DNA of 24,830 nucleotides. Origin: DASXTW01 sp046726275. Lineage in GTDB: Bacteria; Actinomycetota; UBA4738. Made by a program: the position numbers and the translations under genes. Position 1 is the stretch's first letter, and the number at the start of each line of letters is the position of its first letter. Location of the stretch: assembly GCA_046726275.1 (NCBI GenBank), contig JBKPAF010000017.1:1-24830 (forward strand). Reading direction: 5' to 3'. Positions 21,357-24,830 of the stretch are shown in pieces. The notes under the pieces are model-generated. The model saw nothing but the letters and a program-made list of their open reading frames with translations, searched no databases and was not told the origin of the DNA.

Positions 21357-21381
21357 AATGAGAATAGGAACGATTCTCATT
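21357..21381. promoter_or_regulatory. Fur/Zur-type operator overlapping the znuA start codon
   Basis: AATGAGAAT (21357-21365) and ATTCTCATT (21373-21381) form a perfect 9-bp inverted repeat with a 7-base spacer. The sequence has the TGAGAAT...ATTCTCA character of Fur/Zur boxes. It sits just downstream of the predicted transcription start and contains the ATG, so a bound repressor would block initiation or early elongation. The Fur-family gene at the end of this operon is the obvious candidate to bind it. Confidence 0.8.
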
Positions 21382-22272
21382 GCTACGGGCATCGCGGCCT
21401 CGCTCGCTCCGGCCTGTGCCCCGTCCTCGGGCGCCACAGCAGGGGGGAAGGTTGCGGTGGTCGCGAGCTTCTACCCCCTCTACGAAGCCGTCCAAGAGGT
21501 TGGAGGGTCTCGGGTCCATGCCACGAACCTCACCCCTGCGGGTGCCGAGCCGCATGACCTGGAGCTCTCGCCGAAGCAGGTGGACGAGATCCTCGACGCC
21601 ACGGTGGTTCTGTACCTGAGCCAGGGCTTCCAGCCGGCCGTCCAGGACATCGCCGCCGACCGGCACGACGGGGTCACCGTTGACGTTCTGGGAGCCCTTT
21701 CCTCACAGCTCCGGAAGCTCGAAGGGGAAGGAGGCGTCGAGGGTGGCACCGATCCGCACGTCTGGCTCGACCCCGTGCTCATGGAGGGGGTCGTCGACGC
21801 GGTTGGCAGGGGCCTGGTCCGAGCCGACCCCGCTGGAGCCGCGACGTACAGGCGAAATGCGGATCGGTATCGATCCGAGATCGAAGCGTTGGATCGGCAA
21901 TTTCGGGATGGACTCCGCGACTGTGACCGGCGGGTCATCGTGACGTCGCACTCGGCCTTCGGATACCTTGCCGATCGGTACGGCCTCGTCCAGGAAGCTA
22001 TCGCGGGAATCTCTCCGGAAGCCGAACCCGACCCGCGGCGCCTGGCCGAGCTGGCTGACCTGGTGCGGAGGGAAGGGGCGACCACTATCTTCACGGAGGA
22101 GCTGGTGTCCCCACGGGTGGCGCAGACGCTGGCCCGTGAGGCCGGCGCCCGAACCGCCGTCCTGAATCCCCTGGAGGGCCTCACTCCCCAGGAACTGACC
22201 CGAGGCGAGAACTACGTGAGCGTCATGAGAGAGAACCTCGCCACCCTCCGCGAGGCACTGGGATGCAGGTGA
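21358..22272 (+). CDS. znuA: zinc ABC transporter substrate-binding lipoprotein
   Basis: This 304-aa protein is a cluster A-I metal-binding lipoprotein of the ZnuA/TroA type. The signal MRIGTILIATGIAASLAPAC has lipobox Cys20. Metal ligands are H66 (in GAEPHDLELSPKQ), H134 (in DPHVWLDP) and H198 (in SHSAFGYLADRYGL), with E247 (IFTEELVSPR) as the likely fourth. The His-rich loop of Gram-negative ZnuA is replaced by a short Gly/Glu segment. It would capture Zn (possibly Mn) outside the membrane and pass it to the permease. There is no ribosome site; the message appears nearly leaderless from the promoter at 21316. The Zur-type operator covers its first codons. Confidence 0.92.
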   Translation: MRIGTILIATGIAASLAPACAPSSGATAGGKVAVVASFYPLYEAVQEVGGSRVHATNLTPAGAEPHDLELSPKQVDEILDATVVLYLSQGFQPAVQDIAADRHDGVTVDVLGALSSQLRKLEGEGGVEGGTDPHVWLDPVLMEGVVDAVGRGLVRADPAGAATYRRNADRYRSEIEALDRQFRDGLRDCDRRVIVTSHSAFGYLADRYGLVQEAIAGISPEAEPDPRRLAELADLVRREGATTIFTEELVSPRVAQTLAREAGARTAVLNPLEGLTPQELTRGENYVSVMRENLATLREALGCR

Positions 22273-23036
22273 GCTCGTCGACAGCGGACGGCAGCCCAGT
22301 CCTCGAAGCCAAGGGCATCTCTTTCGCCTACGGCGACGAGCAGGTGCTGGAGGACGTGAGCCTGGCGATCCGGCCAGGAGAGTTCGTCGCCCTGGTGGGG
22401 CCGAACGGGTCGGGGAAGTCCACGCTGCTCAGGGTCCTGCTCGGCCTGCTCCGGCCCACCGAGGGAACCGTGCTCCTGTTCGGGGAGGACCCCCGGCATC
22501 TCCGCGAGCGCTGGCGCATTGGGTACGTCCCCCAGCGGCCGTCCGTCCAGGACGACCTCCCGGCGACCGTCGAGGAGGTCGTCTCCACGGGCCGGCTGGC
22601 TCGGACCGGATGGTGGCGGTGGCCGGGGCGAGCTGACCGGGAAGAGGTCGATCACGCGATCGAGTCCGTCGGTATGCACTCTCTCCGGAACCGCCGGTTG
22701 AGCGAGCTCTCCGGCGGACAGCAGCAACGGGCGTTCATCGCGCGAGCCTTCGCCAGCGTCCCCGACCTGCTCGTGCTGGACGAGCCGGTCGCCGGCGTGG
22801 ACGCGGAGTCCCAGCGCCTATTCAGGGAGTCGCTCATCCACCTGATGCAGGAACATGGAGGCTCGGTCCTGCTCGTGTCGCACGAGCTCGGGGCGGTGGC
22901 TCAGGACCTCGACCGAGTGGTGGTGCTCAAAGGCCGCGTGCTCTTCGATGGATCGCCGGAGGACCTGGCGCGGCGAGGAGTGAGCCTGGGCGTGCACGCG
23001 GAGGACCTCCCCCTCTGGCTCGAAGCGCTGAGGTAA
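22263..23036 (+). CDS. znuC: zinc ABC transporter ATP-binding protein
   Basis: This 257-aa ABC ATPase has Walker A GPNGSGKST (46-54), Q-loop in YVPQRPSVQDDLPATVEEVV, signature LSGGQQQR (149-156), Walker B LLVLDEP (169-175) and the switch His207 in LLVSHELG. This motif set and the Q-loop wording match metal-uptake (ZnuC/MntB-type) ATPases. It powers zinc import through the permease encoded next. ATG 22263 overlaps the znuA coding end by ten bases, so it is translated from the same message; the permease begins seven bases after its stop. Confidence 0.93.
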   Translation: MQVSSSTADGSPVLEAKGISFAYGDEQVLEDVSLAIRPGEFVALVGPNGSGKSTLLRVLLGLLRPTEGTVLLFGEDPRHLRERWRIGYVPQRPSVQDDLPATVEEVVSTGRLARTGWWRWPGRADREEVDHAIESVGMHSLRNRRLSELSGGQQQRAFIARAFASVPDLLVLDEPVAGVDAESQRLFRESLIHLMQEHGGSVLLVSHELGAVAQDLDRVVVLKGRVLFDGSPEDLARRGVSLGVHAEDLPLWLEALR

Positions 23037-23043
23037 GAGCGAG

Positions 23044-23889
23044 ATGCCCTGGCCCTTCGATCGCGAGTACATGCAGCTGGCCCTCTCGGCTGGCCTGGTG
23101 GTGGGGGCCTGCGCGCCGCTGATCGGATCGTTCCTCGTGCCCAAGCGTCTGTCCCTGATGGGTGACGGGATCGGCCATCTCGCCTTCGCCGGCATCGCGG
23201 GAGGCCTCCTCCTCCAGGTCTCACCTGTGTGGGTCGCCCTCCTCGTGGCCGTCGTGGGAGCTGCCGCGGTGGAGCGCTTGCGGGCCGGGGGTCGGGCGTC
23301 CGGGGACCTCGCGCTTGCCCTGTTCTTCTATGGAGGGATCGCGGCAGGAGTCGTGCTCACGGGGCTGGCCGGATCCCTCAACGCCAACATCTTCACCTAC
23401 CTGTTCGGCTCCATCCTCACGGTGACGCCTCAGGACGTGTGGTTGGTGGTCGGACTCGGCCTCGGGATCATCGGTGCCGTGGCCGTGGCGGGCCGGGCGC
23501 TGTTCGCCGTGGTGGTCGACGAGGAGGCCGCTCGCGTCGCCGGTGTACCCGTCGATCGACTGAACACACTGCTTGCAGTCCTGACGGCCGTGGTGGTCGT
23601 CGCGGCCATGCAAGTGGTCGGCGTGCTGCTCGTGGCGGCGCTCATGGTGCTGCCCGTTGGGGCGAGCCAGCAGATCGCCCGATCGTTCCGGGGAACCCTC
23701 ACCCTCGCAGTCGGGATGGGCGTGGCGTGTGTGGTGGTGGGTTTGGCGGCGGCCCGCATCTGGGGCCTGGCGGCCGGAGGAGCCATCGTGCTGGTCGCGG
23801 CCGCCGCGTTCGCCGTCGCTTCGGCCACCGGGGCGGTGCGGCGGCGGGGACGAGGACCACGCCGGCTGGAGTTCCCGCGGTTGGGGTGA
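23044..23889 (+). CDS. znuB: zinc ABC transporter permease
   Basis: This 281-aa protein is an ABC-3 family (ZnuB/TroC-like) permease with about eight hydrophobic helices. Typical segments are MGDGIGHLAFAGIAGGLLL, ALALFFYGGIAAGVVL, NANIFTYLFGSILTVTPQDVW, DEEAARVAGVPVDRLN (the ATPase-coupling region) and MQVVGVLLVAALMVLPVGASQQIA. It forms the membrane channel for zinc delivered by the znuA product. The last 20 residues are Arg-rich and cytoplasmic. The ATG at 23044 follows znuC closely, and the TGA stop touches a possible start of the regulator gene (TGATG). Confidence 0.93.
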   Translation: MPWPFDREYMQLALSAGLVVGACAPLIGSFLVPKRLSLMGDGIGHLAFAGIAGGLLLQVSPVWVALLVAVVGAAAVERLRAGGRASGDLALALFFYGGIAAGVVLTGLAGSLNANIFTYLFGSILTVTPQDVWLVVGLGLGIIGAVAVAGRALFAVVVDEEAARVAGVPVDRLNTLLAVLTAVVVVAAMQVVGVLLVAALMVLPVGASQQIARSFRGTLTLAVGMGVACVVVGLAAARIWGLAAGGAIVLVAAAAFAVASATGAVRRRGRGPRRLEFPRLG

Positions 23890-23900
23890 TGGAGAGCCAG

Positions 23901-24368
23901 ATGGAAAAAGGACCGTCGCTACCCTCTAACGCGATGGAATCGAGCGTGGAGGACCTGATCGCCACCCGCCTCCGGTCCCGCGGGCAACGCTACACGCCCC
24001 TGCGGCGGCGACTCGTGCAGATCGTGCACTCGGCGGAGCAGCCTCTCGCCATCCACGACATCCTGTCGACCGGTACCCGCCTGGCCCAGAGCTCCGTCTA
24101 CCGGAACCTCGGGGTCCTGGAGCAGGCCGGCGTGGTTCGGCGGCTGGTCGCCGCGGGCGGGTTCGCCCGGTACGAGCTGGCGGAGGACCTCACCGAACAC
24201 CATCACCATCTGATCTGCACGTCCTGCGGCTCGGTCGAGGACCTACCGGCTCCGATGGGGCTCGAGCGGACGGTGCAGCGGGCCACGGCGACCCTCGCCT
24301 CCCGGCGCGGGTTTAGGGTGCGGGCCCATCGGGTGGACATGCTCGGCCTGTGCGCCCGGTGCGACTGA
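23901..24368 (+). CDS. zur: Fur-family transcriptional regulator, probably Zur
   Basis: This 155-aa Fur-family regulator has an N-terminal winged helix (RLRSRGQRYTPLRRRLVQIVH, then recognition region AQSSVYRNLGVLEQAGVVRRL). A dimerisation domain follows with the histidine cluster EHHHHLICTSCGSVEDL and two CxxC pairs (CTSC and C-terminal CARC) for structural zinc. Placement directly after znuACB makes zinc the likely effector. It would repress the operon, including itself, through the operator at 21357-21381. ATG 23901 is chosen for its GGAG site six bases upstream. ATG 23889, overlapping the permease stop as TGATG, would add four residues and is also possible. Confidence 0.9.
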   Translation: MEKGPSLPSNAMESSVEDLIATRLRSRGQRYTPLRRRLVQIVHSAEQPLAIHDILSTGTRLAQSSVYRNLGVLEQAGVVRRLVAAGGFARYELAEDLTEHHHHLICTSCGSVEDLPAPMGLERTVQRATATLASRRGFRVRAHRVDMLGLCARCD

Positions 24369-24441
24369 GCCGGCTCTCGGGCAACCTGAGCACGTCAGCG
24401 GTCTGAGCGGGGCTCGCGGCTTCCAGCCTTGACCTGTGGAA

Positions 24442-24447
24442 TACGAT
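24442..24447 (+). promoter_or_regulatory. candidate -10 element of a leaderless promoter
   Basis: TACGAT fits TANNNT and ends six bases before the GTG at 24454, the same spacing as at the DinB gene (1354-1359). No clear -35 is present at 17-18 bases. Confidence 0.4.
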
Positions 24448-24453
24448 CGCCTG

Positions 24454-24792
24454 GTGAGCGGTATCCAGCGTGATCGCAAGAAACAGCTGATACGCATCGC
24501 CCAGGTGGTTGGCTCGTTCGTCATCATCGTGGCGATCTTCGGCTTCGCCATTCCAAAGTTCGCCAACTACGGAGACGTATGGACGGCTGTCCAGGAGATG
24601 ACGTGGCTAGAGATCGCGACGCTGGTCTTCGTGAGCGCCCTGAACATCGTCACCTACTGGCCGCTGATGGTGGCTTCGATGCCAGGACTCACCATGGGCC
24701 AGGCCGCCGTGAACAACCAATCGACGACTGCGATCGCCAACACCTTGCCGGGTGGGGGGTGGATCGCCACGGCGCTCGCGTACACCATGTAC
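24454..24792 (+). CDS. YbhN/LPG-synthase-type flippase-like membrane protein, 5' part only
   Basis: Only the first 113 codons are present. They encode a basic N-terminus (QRDRKKQLIR), a hydrophobic helix (GSFVIIVAIFGFAI), PKFANYGDVWTAVQEMTWLEI, a second helix (FVSALNIVTYWPLMVASMPGLTMGQAAVNNQ) and STTAIANTLPGGGWIATALAYTMY. The ANTLPGGG segment is typical of the lysylphosphatidylglycerol synthase TM/flippase-like family (PF03706). The frame then runs into adapter sequence, so the real gene is cut by the contig end. GTG 24454 is preferred for the -10 element six bases upstream; GTG 24436 in the same frame is possible. Role in lipid or isoprenoid-linked substrate translocation is inferred from the family. 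Confidence 0.75.
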
Positions 24793-24830
24793 CTGTCTCT
24801 TATACACATCTCCGAGCCCACGAGACCCAA
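24793..24830 (+). other. Illumina Nextera adapter read-through (not genomic)
   Basis: Bases 24793-24811 are the 19-base Nextera transposase mosaic-end complement, and 24812-24826 continue with the Read 2 adapter tail (CCGAGCCCACGAGAC). The last four bases, CCAA, would be the start of the i7 index. The reverse frame here begins MYKRQ, a known adapter-derived artefact in predicted proteins. Confidence 0.97.

Noticed and set aside
24607..24807. Minus-strand frame beginning MYKRQ
   Set aside because: The start is inside adapter sequence and the frame is antisense to the flippase-like gene.
1..24830. CRISPR array, insertion sequence, prophage or toxin-antitoxin module
   Set aside because: No regularly spaced repeats, transposase or integrase motifs, terminal inverted repeats or phage structural genes were seen on either strand.

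Overview
The window is GC-rich and gene-dense, with many GTG starts, 4-base start/stop overlaps and candidate leaderless promoters (TANNNT six bases before a start codon). With a DinB/mycothiol-type enzyme, an F420-type LLM oxidoreductase, a CopC-CopD fusion and a CsoR/copA operon, this points to a chromosomal contig of an actinobacterium, probably from a metagenome or draft assembly. That assignment is inference. The contig starts inside the 3' end of a tRNA and ends in Illumina Nextera adapter sequence. No insertion sequence, prophage or CRISPR array was seen, and no gene-free stretch exceeds 300 bases.

Region 1 (1-8813) is mixed housekeeping and accessory content. It holds a tRNA 3' fragment, an AlkZ-like winged-helix protein (-), a DinB-like protein and an ABM-like protein (+), and a small secreted six-cysteine protein (+). 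A compact minus-strand run follows: cyclase-family hydrolase, serine hydrolase, LLM oxidoreductase, AAC(3)-I-like acetyltransferase. Then come a YceI protein (+), an MFS transporter (-), a VOC protein (+) and an RNHCP zinc-ribbon protein (+). The RNHCP gene is preceded by a 20-codon leader ORF and a stem that would hide its ribosome binding site.

Region 2 (8820-20746, minus strand) is a large copper locus in two parts. Read 5' to 3' on the minus strand, the envelope part runs: four-helix membrane protein, secreted membrane-anchored protein, CopC-CopD fusion, lipoprotein with a DUF4399-like domain, CPBP intramembrane protease, periplasmic-binding-protein-like lipoprotein, two-TM beta-rich protein, and a second DUF4399-like protein. 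Most junctions are 4-base overlaps, so this looks like one polycistron. The efflux part is csoR, copA (CPC motif), a YHS metal-binding mini-protein, and a CopB-type ATPase (CPH motif, His-rich N-terminus). A palindromic CsoR-type operator lies in front of csoR.

Region 3 (20829-24368, plus strand) has a small secreted protein, then a zinc uptake operon: znuA, znuC, znuB and a Fur-family regulator, probably zur. A strong promoter and a perfect 9-bp inverted repeat of Fur/Zur type sit at the znuA start. The contig ends inside a YbhN/LPG-synthase-type membrane protein gene truncated by the adapter.

The most novel-looking items are the copper-linked envelope polycistron, with its protease, orphan binding protein and paralogous GHxH-domain proteins, and the candidate translational attenuator in front of the RNHCP gene.
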